DNA of 64,000 nt from Euonymus europaeus (Eukaryota > Streptophyta > Magnoliopsida > Celastrales > Celastraceae). The notes beneath the pieces are model-generated. The model had not been told where the DNA came from. It did no database searches and worked only from the letters and a program-made list of their open reading frames with translations. Below are positions 1-11,356 of this stretch, piece by piece (the first letter of the stretch is position 1; the number at the start of each line of letters is the position of its first letter). The position numbers and the translations under genes were made by a program. The stretch lies in NCBI GenBank assembly GCA_963580455.1, contig OY756962.1, positions 19,982,001 to 20,046,000 on the forward strand, written 5' to 3'.

Positions 1-542
1 TAAACATCATAAAATAAATCTTCATCTTTTTGCTGAAAATTTTGAATTTTCCTAACAAGTTGCTTGGTTCTATGAGCTGGAAAATATTCTCTCAAAAATT
101 TTGTGGCCATTTGTTGCCATGTATCAATAGAGTTGTACTAGATCTTGGCTCCTCCTATCAATGTAAATGGAAACAATATGAGCTTCAGATTATCAGATGT
201 AATTCTAGTCATGTTTTGTGTTCGACTCAAATCAATAAAGTCTTTCAAGTGTTGGTGAGGATGTTCATCAAATCGCCCCTCATGGTGAGGCACAAAGTTT
301 AGCAACTAAGGTGATAAACTGAAAGTAGCCCCTCCGTTATGCTGAAAAGCGATACAAGATGGCTGGGCAACATTGCGTGGAATATAACGATTCATCACAG
401 GAATCCTCTCATTACATGCCTCTTCCACTTCAACAATTTGATCATTCTCAGCCATGTTTATTTGTCGCAATGCTCTCACCAGTCTCTCAATTTTAGGATC
501 AAATTCTTCTAGCCTTTTGTTTTGTGAACGAGTAGTGATCAT
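1..542 (-). pseudogene. Ty3/gypsy gag fragment (element A), runs off the left edge
   Basis: One reading frame runs on the minus strand from an ATG at 542 to the window edge. It is broken by two TAG stops: one just after GATFSLSP near 306 and one after LIGGAKI. Past the first stop the frame shows a typical plant gypsy capsid: PHQHLKDF, LKLILFPFTL, then TWQQMATKFLREYFPA and IQNFQQKDEDLFYDV. This matches the retrotransposon gag domain by motif order. The N-terminal part (MITTRSQNKR) is charged and variable. It lies about 130 bases from the primer-binding site at 674-691, as expected for gag at the 5' end of an element. Two in-frame stops make it a pseudogene. Lineage (Athila-like or other) is not settled from this fragment. 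Confidence 0.75.
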
Positions 543-673
543 GCACTTGAAGAAACAAATAATTAGCTGCGAAATAAGTGAATCCCAATGTAAGTTTGAG
601 TAACAATTGATAAAAAGATAACTAAATAAATAAAAATTATTGCTAAATGGTTGAGCAGTAATGGACTTAACAA

Positions 674-691
674 TCCCCAGCAACGATGCCA
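674..691 (-). other. Primer-binding site of element A (tRNA-Asp type)
   Basis: On the minus strand this reads TGGCATCGTTGCTGGGGA. It differs at two positions from TGGCGCCGTTGCCGGGGA, the site complementary to the 3' end of plant tRNA-Asp that many gypsy elements use. It sits between the LTR (inner edge 699) and gag (542), so it fixes the element's orientation as minus. Confidence 0.75.
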
Positions 692-698
692 AAAAACT

Positions 699-1859
699 TG
701 ATCGATATAAAATATCACAAGTAATCCTACAATACTAAATACTGATGTGTCTTACTCAATCACAAGTGTGTATGTCGTGAGACAATATAAAAGTGAGCGG
801 GGTTGAATCCACATAGACTTATCAATTACCAATCAAGCGAAATAGCAATAACACAACTAAAGGAGCAGAAAATTCAGATTATCAACTAGAGAAAATTTGG
901 TCAAATCTATGTAAACTAATATGCAAGAGATCTAGCTTGAGTTGGTATTGTTCTTCTACTTTCACTAAGTTTCACAATCCAATATGTAATCACACAATTT
1001 AAAGATTTAACGTTGTCAATCAAAAGACCTTGGTCCGACTCTCCTAATTCAGACTTTCCTAAGCAACGACCTTGGCTTTGGTCCAGCTCAAAATCTTTTC
1101 TTATCGTAGGAGTCTTGGTTGGCATAGCCTAAGAATTTTCTAGGACAAGCATATGAACGAGAAAGTCGAGAAGCGCACAACCTTAAGCAATGGTGCATTA
1201 CCCAATCAATTGTGTTCACAATTCCCAAATATGGATCCTGTGTAGATTTTTTTTACTTCGTCAAACACTGGGTTATGGTCAGCCAAATGTGTCTAACTAA
1301 CAATTTCTAACATTATAATGTTGATCAAGCATACATAATAATAAGAAATCAACAATAAATTCATAGAATCAATGAATTAAACTTGGTGTAATCATCAACG
1401 AAATTGTTCAACAAAGTTTTAGTAGAAGAAACTAACCAAATCCCAAGCTAAATAGAAGTTTAGTTACACATAGTCATGATTCAAAATAATAATAAACCAA
1501 AATTCATATTGGGATAAGAGAAGATGTTTGATTATTGAGTTTCCTCTTCCTTGCGCCTCTCTCATTATTTTTGGACTGCTGTAGCTGTGTAGAATATGAA
1601 TTGAGATGAGCTTCTAACTCTTTAAAATCCTAAGTGCCACATTAGCAAAATTAATTATGTAACTGCCCCGCTCAACTCTGCAGCCGTAAACAAGTCATAT
1701 TCCGTCTGCAGCTTTTGCCCAGAAAATTCTTAATTTATTCTTTTCCAATCAACTCTCACTTATTCACAAAAACACCAGCTGGATAGTATTTTTGAACTTG
1801 AAAATATACTAATTGAAACTTTTAAAGATTGGAAATATAGGTGCATTTTGCACCTATCA
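699..1859 (-). repeat. 5' LTR of gypsy element A
   Basis: The LTR begins TGATCGATAT next to the primer-binding site and ends ACCTATCA, giving TGAT...ATCA termini and about 1161 bp. Near its inner end it carries the motif gttgaatccacatagact, also seen in the Athila-like LTRs elsewhere in this window. The outer end holds a perfect 8-bp hairpin (ATAGGTGC/GCACCTAT, 1837-1857). The sequence to its right is unrelated pol. The outer boundary is inferred from the TG/CA rule because the partner LTR and target duplication lie outside the window. Confidence 0.65.
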
Positions 1860-1861
1860 GC

Positions 1862-2560
1862 GTCCTACCAAAGAGCTATAAGTGTCACATTTCATGACAT
1901 GATCGGACACTTCACGGAGATGTACATAGATGATATTGTCATGAAATCCAAGAAACTTTTTGATTAGATAGCACATCTATAATTTTTTTTGACAAAATGA
2001 GACTACACCAGCTGAAACTCAACTCAGTCAAGTGTGCATTTGGAGTAAAAGTAGGGAACTTTCTAGGTTTTTTGATTCACCGGAGAGGAGTGCAGGCGGA
2101 TAAGAACAAATCCATAGCAATCATGATTATGGCTACACCTAAAAACAAGATGGAACTATAATGTTTTCTAGATTAGGTAAATTATATGAGAAAATTCATA
2201 TCTAACTTGGTAGGAAAAATGAAAGAATTCTCAAATATGTTAAAACTCAAGAACAAGTCAAAATTTAGTGGGAACTTGTACATGAAGAATCTTTTCAAAA
2301 GATCAAGAAATATCTTTGTGAGCCACTTGTGTTGGCACCCCTAATTCAAGGAAGACCGTTAAAGCTATACCTATCAGTATCCCATGACTCTTTAGGTAGT
2401 TTGTTGGCACAAGACAACGACCAAGGACGTGGGTAGCTAATCTACTATTAAGCCAGTTCTTAACTAAGACTGAAGTCATATGTTCTGCTATGGAAAATTT
2501 GTGTCTAGCATTGTAATTTTCTTGTACAAAACTCATACATTACCTCATCATACCAAAGGT
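1862..2560 (+). pseudogene. Decayed Ty3/gypsy RT-RNase H fragment
   Basis: Pieces in shifting plus-strand frames read as gypsy polymerase: MYIDDIVMKSKK (the catalytic YIDD box of RT) near 1922, then LNSVKCAFGVKVGNFLGFL, FISNLVGKMKEFSNML, and the RNase H start PLKLYLSVSHDSLGSLLAQD near 2360. Many stops and frame changes interrupt it. It faces opposite to element A and begins directly at that LTR's outer edge, so element A probably inserted into it or was joined to it. The RNase H start resembles the fragment at about 52080-52160. Confidence 0.75.
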
Positions 2561-4587
2561 ACATGCTAGTTTAATGGACTGGTCTGATTGCAGTATATAA
2601 GAGCCAGGTAAAAGGGAAGGAAATTGGCTATCATTTTAAATTTTAGATGGGCTTGGTTTTGTTGGTTAAGAGACTTGGTCTTAGAAGTTACCTAGAATCT
2701 AAGAAGTGGAGGTTATCCCAGTTTCTTAGTTGGTGGAGTGATTCTTGCTCAAATTCAGCTCATTATGGAGTACAAAGGGTTTATTCTCAAGAGTTGTAGC
2801 GCCATTAAGGCACACTTAACCATTATTTCAACCAATAAAAAAATGGAGCATATTTGATGGACTTTCGGGTGATTGCAATTATGGCATCAGAGGTAGTTGA
2901 TTCAAGAATTTTAAATGTTTATAAGAGCGTGAAAAAAATGCAAAGAAAACAACACAACAAATCAAACAAATACAACCTGACGACTTAATTCTACAATCTT
3001 TCGAACTTTCAGACTTTTAAGCATTTTATATATTGTTCGCTTCATTCAGATTTCTTTCCCAGATTCAAACCTCTTTGTATTCATTTCTTTCATCAATGAA
3101 TTGTTTAAATTCAGACATTTCTTTTAGTGTGATTTTGTAGTGAAGCGTTTTATAGTGGATTTAGAGTTTCCTAAAGTCTTATAGTGAGATTGTGATTTAA
3201 CCACATTTTATATTGTTTACAATACTTTGAGGCTAATTGCAAGTTTTTGCCATGCTCGGAACAATCGTCTCGTGACTATAAGGGACAAGATTGACCTTTT
3301 TTGATAGACTGCAACCAAACATAGCCTTTAACATATCAAACTCACACTAATCACAACCTCGTCTTCTCAAGTCTCAACACACATTTTCTTTGTTACAGAA
3401 TCAGATTTGATATTGATCTCCCTAAATCTCCATTTTTGCTTCGCGTTTGTTGTAGATTTCCTCAATATAATAAGCCGATGCATGACTCTTTCTCACTCTC
3501 TCTATTTTACAACATCTTGGATGCGTTTATATGTGTTATCCTGATGAGACAACATTTTTTTGTTTTGATGAAAAGTTTGATGCCTCTCACCCCAAAAACA
3601 GTTAATCAGCATAAATGGAAATAATACAAAAATTAAAGAATCAACACCACAAAATAACAAGGAAACCCCAACAAGAAAAAACCCTCAAGTCTATAAATGA
3701 CCAACCTATCAAAACAATCCACTATTAAGAATCAAGGTTGCAACCTTATCTTTTACCTAAAGACATTGCTTGTACATCTCATTCAATGTATGTTTTGACT
3801 CGGATCAACACATCGATTATGACCCAATGCTTTTGACACCTTCAAGAGTCTTCAACTTTGAAGTTATGATCCAAGTAACTTTGGGGTAGACAACTCAAAT
3901 GTGCAACAAATTCTCCTTCTTCTCCAAATGGATCAAAAACGAAGATGTAGTTAAAAAAAACACAAAAATTGAACTCTCTCTCTGACTAAATATATATGAA
4001 TGAAAACCTTCTTGCATGATCTAAATAACATCACATTTATCCAAATAAATTTAGAGATTAATCAAACAATTAATCCAGAATTTAATCCTCAACATAGTTC
4101 TTATGCCATTAAAACACAAACACAGTAAGGTAACCTTGTAGTAATTACTTCATGGTTACCTGAACTCAGTTACAATTTAAAAGAACTTGTAACCCAAACA
4201 TGAGAGATACTGCACATCACACAAATGTCAAAACTATGGGTGAAAAAACCAACAGTTTGTATCAAGCAAGTATTTCTAACGTGATGTAATGATTGTTATG
4301 TGTGTGTTTTATAGGTAGTGATTTCTGGTATTTTACGTCATATAATGCTTATTTTATATTTTTTCATCTTTTTGTGAATAATTTCAAACTAGTTTAAGCA
4401 CAAATGGCGTCAATTCCTTCTCTTGCATCTGATTTTGCCACATCAGTTTTAAAACAAAATTTTTGGGATAAAATTTTGGTGGGAAAAATTAATGTTGAAG
4501 GAAAGTTAAAAAAATTTAATGATGAAAATGACATATAAATACCTACTTGATAAATGTTGGACACATAAGTATAACTAAAAATCTCTT
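2561..4587. other. AT-rich intergenic stretch, no gene seen
   Basis: No ORF with recognisable motifs, RNA gene or clear repeat boundary was found. The first 300 bases may be further decay of the preceding pol fragment. The few ORFs of about 60 codons have biased, low-complexity translations. Confidence 0.5.
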
Positions 4588-4797
4588 TTCATATAAGTAC
4601 CTATTTTCAACATTAGTGCCTATTTTCAAAATTAATATTTTACATAATCTCATATTTTTCCTTTTTCTTCAATAGACGTAGATCTATATTTTTTCATTTA
4701 AGTACCTATTTTCCACATAAGCGCTTATTTTAAAAATTAATATTTTACGTAATCTCATATTTGTCATTTTTCTTCAATAGACGTAGATCTAAAAAAA
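4588..4797. repeat. 105-bp tandem duplication
   Basis: Two adjacent copies with a period of 105 bases (4588-4692 and 4693-4797). Both contain aagtacctattttc and end in cttcaatagacgtagatct. They differ at roughly a tenth of positions, so the duplication is not recent. A CCATC/CACTGCC-rich low-complexity tract follows at about 4808-4935. Confidence 0.8.
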
Positions 4798-4807
4798 TAC
4801 CTATATT

Positions 4808-5393
4808 ATGACACCTCTCATCCATCTCCACCATTGCCAGCATATGCTTCCATCCACTACTGCCACCGTCTGCTTCCACTACTGCCATCATCCATCTTCA
4901 CCATCGCGCCTCCACTATCGTCGCACATCCACCATCGTCTTCTTCATTTTCTTAATTCTTATCGGTCTTAGTACAAAACCATCCCCATACTCATATTAGT
5001 AATTTTCCCATAATAATGTTCATACATGTTCTCCGATCCGTTAATTAACAATGCATATCAGTTAAAATCGAGGCGGATTACAGGGGTACTCACTAGATAT
5101 GAGTATTTTTAACATCACTATTTTCAAGGTGCTATAATTGAAGTGTGGGGCTAATTGCACTATTTTACCAGCGACAACCCCAAAAACTCCTAAAACGCTA
5201 GTCTATAAACACCCTTAGCCATCAACATCATTGTTGGTTGCTAAAAATAATTTTGACATCCGGAAGCATTTTCAATCTTAGCATAGGTATCAATCAAAAT
5301 TTAACATAGAAGTCATACAACCTTTAGGAGTTACTTCTTTATTTCATGCATGTTATTTGATCTAATGATTCTGTAAATAATCCTTGCATGCTT
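4808..5393. other. Low-complexity tract and unassigned DNA
   Basis: The stretch 4808-4935 is built from short CCATC/CACTACTGCC words. Its 63-codon open frame is a by-product of that composition. From 4936 to 5393 no gene or repeat end is apparent until the copia integrase tail begins. Confidence 0.5.
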
Positions 5394-6430
5394 CTAGAAT
5401 TTATATCCATACAAATAAATTCTTGGTTCACTAGGAGGATTTGATGCCTTTCTTTTATGACTAGAAGAATTGGCGGGACTCAAACCTACTTCTTGTGGTT
5501 TTGTAAATTCTGAAACAATGTTGGAATCATTAAGAAATTTATTCTCAATGAACTCAACATCCCTTGATTCAATAATTACATTTGAATCAAGATCTAGCAT
5601 TTTGTATGCTTTAGAATTTTCAACATATCCTACAAAAACACTCTTAAAAGCTCTTGGTCCTAACTTTGTTCTTTTAGGATCAGGAACTCTATAAAAAGCT
5701 AAATAGCCTCGTACTCTAAAATATTTAAGATTAGACTTTCTTCATTTCCATACTTCATATGGAGAAACTTTAGTTTTTCTGGAAGGTATTCTATTATGCA
5801 CATGACAAGCTGTAAGTAGAGCTTCACCCCATAAATTTATTGGCAATTTGGCATTTAAGATCATGGCGTTCACCATATCTACTAAAGTTCTATTTTTTCT
5901 TTCTGCCAATCCATTTTGTTGTGGGGTATAAGGTGCACTTACTTGATGCACAATTCCATTTTCTTCACAAAAAGAAGAAAAATTATTTGGAAAATATTCA
6001 CCACCTCTATCAGTACGAAAAACTTTAGTTTTCTTTTCCTTATGATTTTCAACAATAGCATTATAACACTTAAACATATCACATGCTTGATCCTTAGTTT
6101 TCGTCAAATAAACATATGTATATTTTGATATATCATCAATGAAAGTAATAAAATACCTACTGCCTCCTCTTGTTAAAACACCATTTAGTTCAGATATATC
6201 AGAATGTATAAGTTCAAGTATTTTAGAATTTCTTTCAACCTTTGGAAATGGTTTCGTAGTCATTTTGGCCTATATGCATATCTCACATTTTTCTTTAACT
6301 TCACTACCACAAGAAATTAAACCATGTCGAGACATATATTTCAAGAATCTAAAATTTATATGTGCCAAACAACTATGCATAAATTAAAAGACTCAACAAT
6401 ATAAACAAAACTTTTAGTTTGGACGCTAAA
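5394..6430 (-). pseudogene. Ty1/copia integrase and post-integrase region
   Basis: Reads leftward from about 6430. It begins with a decayed zinc-binding part, ending EKCEICI, then MTTKPFPKVERNSK. The catalytic core follows: LIHSDI with the first Asp, RTDRGGEYFP with the second Asp, FCEENGIVHQ leading to the catalytic Glu, and the hallmark SAPYTPQQNGLAERKNRT. It continues to the copia post-integrase region (MLDLDSNVIIESRDVEF) in another frame at 5600-5394. The core frame (6263-5742) is uninterrupted for 173 codons. Reverse transcriptase and RNase H, which should follow to the left, are absent. Order and motifs identify Ty1/copia; the lineage is not determined. Confidence 0.85.
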
Positions 6431-6872
6431 ACTTGCAGTTCATTCACTTGATTCATGATAGGTTTATCATCAGCCATGCTAAATTCAAAGTACTTCAAAG
6501 ATAAGAATTTATCAATACCTTACTTTTCAGTTTTGTATTTTGATTCCAAAGCGCTCCAGATTTCCTTTGGTGACTTAATAGATTGAAACAAATCATATAA
6601 ACGATCTGATAACGTATTCAGTATGTGACCCCTGCAGAGCACTTCATCTTCCTCATGCTTCGTTTGTTGTGTTTTGATATCTTCAGATTCATCATCTTGT
6701 GGTGCAGAATTTCTAACAGATTAGTGTCCAAAACGTAGAATACCTTCAACTCTGTAAGCAAAAATTTCATCTTGTCATTCCAGCGAGTAAAATTGGTTCC
6801 ATCAAATCTGTCCAACTTGAAGTCTTGATTCATCAATTTGATTGAAGTTTCTGTCGCTAAAGCCATCTTCAA
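6431..6872 (-). pseudogene. Ty1/copia gag fragment
   Basis: The minus-strand frame from 6872 reads MKMALATETSIKL, then LDRFDGTNFTRWNDKMKFLL, the typical start of a plant copia gag (UBN2 type). After a frame change near 6640 the family-typical RLYDLFQSIKSPKEIW and KYKTEK appear. The gag runs almost directly into the integrase. The zinc knuckle and protease normally lying between are missing, so the element has suffered an internal deletion near 6400-6430. No LTR or tRNA-Met primer site could be placed to its right. Confidence 0.75.
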
Positions 6873-7736
6873 ATATCACCTAAAAATTGTCGGGAATAAG
6901 ATTAAAATAGATGGCTTTGAGGTTTGAAGTATCACTTTCTTTTAGGTGATATTTGCCCCCACTATAAAAGTTTGATACTGGGTTAAAGGCAAATCACCCT
7001 CAGGATACAACAAAACCTGAAACTTCGAGTCGGCAAAAACTCTAAAGTTTCCAAAAGAACTTCTTAAGATTGCAGAGAAACAATGATTAGAAAGAAGGGG
7101 TTCCCCAAATTATTCTCAACACCAATATTTATACAATCCAAGAGGCATATATCTTAAGGAAAAACTTCTAGTAGTTATTTGTTGAAACAATAACTCCTGA
7201 ACTGCAAGAAGTTGCATGACCAACTGCTATGACTTTTCATATCTAATAATTGTATAATTAACATAGTTAAAAATTGATATTGTTTCTCTACTCCATTCAA
7301 CTAGTATTGCAATCTATCTTAACAATATTTATAGACTATAATTAGGCGGAAAAATTTTGCTACAAAAAATTATGGAGAAAATTATGTGGCTAAAATACGT
7401 AATGAGCTTTATATATATGTTGGGTTTGATGAATGAGCTCAGAATAAAGTTAATTTAAAATCTCATAGACAAACTCTCACCTTTCCTTATTTTTACAATA
7501 TTCAAGTTACTAAAATCAATTTTAGGCAGCCCCCAATTTTAGTTCTCTCCCTTGGATGTGCTCTAAATCAAGAGTTAGTAAATCTAAACCTAAGCTAATT
7601 TCCTCAGTAAATTATCACAACCAATCACTCTTGAGATAAGACAAGACATTCTCAACTCCGACGGTGGTCCGCCCTCTGCGAGTGTAACACTGTAAGTTCT
7701 GAGGTTTCTCAACCAAGAAACCCTAAATCGGCCATC
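6873..7736. other. Remnant retroelement 5' DNA and TOM20 upstream region
   Basis: This AT-rich stretch has no ORF. Its left part is probably the untranslated end of the copia element, but no TG...CA ends could be assigned. The right part (about 7320-7736) must hold the TOM20 promoter and 5' leader. The last 60 bases before the ATG are more GC-rich and contain aaccctaaatcggccatc, a typical plant leader. No TATA box at a convincing distance was identified. Confidence 0.4.
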
Positions 7737-10700
7737 ATGGAAATGACCAGCGATTTCGATAGGGCTGTTTTCTTCGACCACGCACGCAAGACCGCCGAAG
7801 CTGCATACGCCTTGAACCCTTTAGACGCTGAGGTTCTTTTCTCGACTAATTAATTCTCTGCATCTCTTCCAGAATTGATTTATTGGATCTTTTTTTTTGT
7901 CTCTTTCTCTGCTCTTGCCCTTTTTCGTCTCGTCACTGGCAAATTGTAGTGGAAAAGGGAGAAAACTATTGTAGAAATGGATTTTTGTTTTAAATTTGAG
8001 CAAGAAGTCGAATTTTTTTCAATTTTTGGGTCCATAATTGTTCTGCAGAATTTAACAAGATGGGGAGGGGCTCTGCTGGAGCTGTCTCAATTTCAGACTC
8101 TTCCAGATTCAAAGAAGATGCTTTTAGGTGCTGATTTTTTTAACTGTCTATTTACTTTTACTGGAAAACAGAGCAATTGATTGATGTGCAATGTGATGGT
8201 GTGCTTGGATTGATAATAATGTAAACACTTTGTTTATCATGCTAACATTGTATTCAAACTCTTTATACTTTAAAGCAACCAGGGAAACTTTATTTTTATT
8301 CTTTAATCCGATTTTAGCAATGTTGTTTTTTGGGAACAATTGCGGCTGAATGTTAAGTTTGTTGTGTTGGGTTGGTATTTTGATTGCGCAGATGCAATTT
8401 CAAAGCTGGAGGAGGCCTTGATGGTTAATCCCAAAAAGCATGAAACTCTCTGGTGCCTAGGAAATGCACATATTTCTTATGGATTTTTGACTCCTGATCA
8501 GGATGAGGCTAGTGGTTATTTTGAGAAGGCATCTGGGTTCTTTCAGCAAGCAGCTGATGAGGTATACTTTACTGCTGCATTTCAGGCTAAAACTATGTGT
8601 TACTTACACGTCGATGTCATGTGTTTTTTAATATATAATATAGAAGTTATGTGCCACTGTAGGATCCTGGGAATGAGCTTTACTTGAAGGCGCTGGAAAT
8701 GGGTGCTAGGGTTTGTTTCCTCTCCTTTTCTCTCTTTCTTTTATTCTTCCTTTTGAAGTTGTTTCTAAGCTTTTTTTTATTGTTTGTATCTCTGAACAAA
8801 TGTAATTAGAACTGGTTCACGAAAATACTTTTTGAGGGTCAATTGGTTGGAGTTGGGTACTGCACGGAGCACTAGACTATAACAGTGGGCGGAGTCAAGG
8901 ATATGTATGCAGACCTTAGCCCCATATAATATGTGAAGAGATTGTTTTGTGGGTTGATACAATGGCTGTAACCTTTAGGTTTCACCACTGCAACTCTACC
9001 ACTATGCCACATCATAGTGTTGCAGTGGTGCTAACTAAAGGTCACAAATTCAATTCTTGGAAAGATCTCACCGCATATTATGTGAGGGTAAGATACGTGT
9101 ACATCCTACGTGTCTCCGACTTGCCCATAGTGGGAGCATTGTGCACAGGTGTTATTTACATTGACAAAAAAAACAAGAAGAACAAAAAATCTTAGCTATT
9201 TTTGTTTTTTCAGGTGACAATAGGTTGACCAAGGGGAAACCTTCCAAACATAAAGAAAATAACTAAAAAACATAATAGCTAGAATGGTAATGGCGACTAT
9301 TACATTAACTTTAACGTTTTCGTCTACATTGGGGTTCGCTGTAAAGAAATAAGAGGAGTGTCCTTGTGGAAAATATGTTTGAAGCTATTCTTGTGACTCT
9401 TATTTCTATTTTTCCATTCTTTTGTCTGTCATCCCTTTCCTCTTACTTTGTTTGCCAAGAGTCTCTAAGAGTTAAATTCCTTTTGAAAAGCGTCTGCTAT
9501 CAGCTGCTACCCAAAAGGTATCTATTATTTGCAAAGCCATGTGCTAAAGCCCTTAACTGATTGCAATGTAACAGTGATTAGGCAAGAAGAAAAGCCCTGG
9601 TTATTAGTTCTAAACAATGTGAAACTAAATATTAAATTCAACCTCAGTGCTTTTAATAAAAGCTGAAATTGTGATATCTTTGTTTGTAGGTGTTTTTTAT
9701 TGAAGCAGGACTTAGTGCAAAATAGTTGTCTGGATTAGCCCATATGCATATCATATAGATAATGAAACTTCAAATGGGCTACCCATACATGCTCTTACTT
9801 GTTAAACGTAGTTTTATTATTTGTTTAGATTTTCTGCATTCATATCCATGACATCATGAATGTGAGAATGTTGAAATAGAATAATATGTATATATATTTA
9901 TATGGAGTTGACTCTCTCATGTGGCTGCTCAAGAACCAGTTTAATATGTTAATTGGGTGTGTATCTCATCAAATTTGTTTTGCTAGAAAATAATTCTAAA
10001 AAATGTTATTGTGGATATACATGTGATACTTTGTTGATGGGGAATGCCATCCAGTTTGATTTTTGCAACAAGCATATGATTGTGATTGTTTAACGGAAGC
10101 ACCAGCTCTATGACTCATAAACCATAATTGACGGCATTGTAAGGAACAAGTTACATTTGAAGAACTATGTGTGCATAAGTCATCGCCTAAGAGTATCTAT
10201 ATGACCAAGCCACCCTTTTGAGGTTGGGGTTTCACCCTTTGGGAATTGTTTACTGAAATCACATACATTTGTTGACTAATACAAATTCGTCTTTTTAGTC
10301 ATTTGTTATAGCAATAATTCAGGAAGTTCCTTAAATTTAATATTTGTTTTAAGTTTTTTTTCTTCATGTTATCTTGCTTTAAACTACTTTCCTTTGAACT
10401 TGATAGTATACTGGATTTTCTTTTTCCCATCGCTTAGGCTCCAGAATTACACACAGAACTTCATAAGCATGGATTAGGTCAACAGACAATGGGAAGTGGA
10501 CCTTCTACTTCATCTAGTGCAAAGGTGAGCTTTTAGTGCCACTACTCCTGAATTGATGGCATCTTGCTGTCATCAATTTCTTGTCTACCCATATTGTATT
10601 ACCCATAATACCTCATGTCTTTAAATTTGATGAAACGAACCAATCCTTTCAAAGAGGATAAGCATGCATAGAGATCTGTCTGATGTATGTATGTATGTAT

Positions 10701-10908
10701 GTTCTAATATATATATATATATGTATGTATATGTATGCATGTATCATTTTTTCGCCTTTTGATGAACTCTCAGAAAACAAAGAAGAACAAAAGCAGTGAT
10801 CTCAAGTACGACATATTTGGATGGATAATTCTTGCTGTTGGCATTGTTGCGTGGGTGGGATTTGCAAAGACCCATTTGCCTCCACCTCCGCCACCACCTC
10901 CACTGTGA
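7737..10908 (+). CDS. TOM20: TOM20, mitochondrial outer-membrane import receptor (six coding exons)
   Basis: Coding exons are 7737-7832, 8049-8127, 8392-8561, 8663-8710, 10438-10524 and 10774-10908. All have GT-AG introns and all phases join, giving 204 residues, the usual plant TOM20 length. The N-terminal part (MEMTSDFDRAVFFDHARK) and NPKKHETLWCLGNAHISYGF belong to the plant-type TPR receptor domain, roughly residues 1-145. The last exon encodes the C-terminal anchor (IFGWIILAVGIVAWVGFA, about 174-191), then eight prolines and Leu. Known role: a receptor of the TOM complex that binds presequences in the cytosol; plant TOM20 is tail-anchored, the reverse of the animal protein. No stop, frameshift or lost splice site was seen. 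A second in-frame Met follows two codons later, but the first ATG is taken. Intron 4 (8711-10437) carries two SINEs. Confidence 0.95.
8825..8950 (-). mobile_element. Au-like SINE, minus strand, in TOM20 intron 4
   Basis: On the minus strand it reads AACAATCTCTTCACATATT, then GGGGCTAAGGTCTGCATACA and a short stretch to GCCCACTGTTATAGT. This follows the layout of plant Au SINEs (AACAGCCTCTCTAC...GGTAAGGTCTGCGTACA...CCACTAGTGGGATTATAC). It is diverged and its ends are approximate. It lies head-on to a second SINE about 35 bases further right. Confidence 0.5.
8985..9165 (+). mobile_element. Au/TS-like SINE, plus strand, in TOM20 intron 4
   Basis: A B-box-like GGTCACAAATTCAATTC lies at 9040-9056, preceded by an A-box-like TTGCAGTGGT. 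Then come CTCACCGC...GGGTAAG, GTGTACATCCTACG and CATAGTGGGAGCATTGTGCA, the conserved tail of plant tRNA-derived SINEs. An A-rich stretch (acaaaaaaaacaagaagaacaaaaaa) follows. Sense relative to TOM20; the ends are approximate. Confidence 0.6.
10681..10745. repeat. ATGT/TA microsatellite in TOM20 intron 5
   Basis: Runs of tgta/atgt units, interrupted by a (TA) tract, end about 30 bases before the last-exon acceptor at 10773. Simple repeat with no other feature. Confidence 0.85.
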
Positions 10909-11242
10909 GAGATTGGTATAAATTTGAGATTCAGGTGAAATTTAGGAAGCAAGAATGAAGAAACCATGCATCCTGGACCATCAATTACCGATATTTTCAC
11001 TTTATTGTTCTGTTTACGATGTAGTAACAATTATGTACTTGTTGCACATATATATCCCATTCCTCTTATTTCTTTGATAGGAATGGAGAGTGAAACGAGT
11101 TCAATGTTTTGGAAAGAATAGAGTGTCTTGATAAAAAAAAAATTATGAATAAGTGTATAAATTAATAAATTATTAATTTATCGAGTAAATAATATCTTCA
11201 TTAATTAATAAATTTTCATGGTCCGAATGGTATTAATTTATA
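10909..11242. other. TOM20 3' UTR and AT-rich spacer
   Basis: The first 150-180 bases are probably the TOM20 3' UTR. No single poly(A) signal stands out. After 11130 the sequence is AT-rich, with short inverted words around ttaattaataaat, up to the left target duplication of the gypsy element. Confidence 0.5.
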
Positions 11243-11247
11243 GAGGC

Positions 11248-11297
11248 TGATGACGTCAAAAAGGTGGCAGTGTCGTGATGACGATCAGTCGGTCAGG
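11248..11297 (-). repeat. Truncated 3' LTR of the Tat element
   Basis: These 50 bases match 19490-19539 with a single difference (gtcgtg against gccgtg). The match ends abruptly after ggtcagg. The remaining ~380 bases of the LTR and any polypurine tract are missing, so a deletion has joined the LTR tip to the antisense-ORF region. Confidence 0.85.
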
Positions 11298-11356
11298 TTT
11301 TTAGTGAGTCTGTACAAATAGTTTTTAATGATTGTCCAGAGGCAGCTGCTCCTGAC

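Noticed and set aside
4808..4999. His/Thr/Ser-rich 63-codon ORF
   Set aside because: Results from a CCATC-type low-complexity tract; no start context or family.
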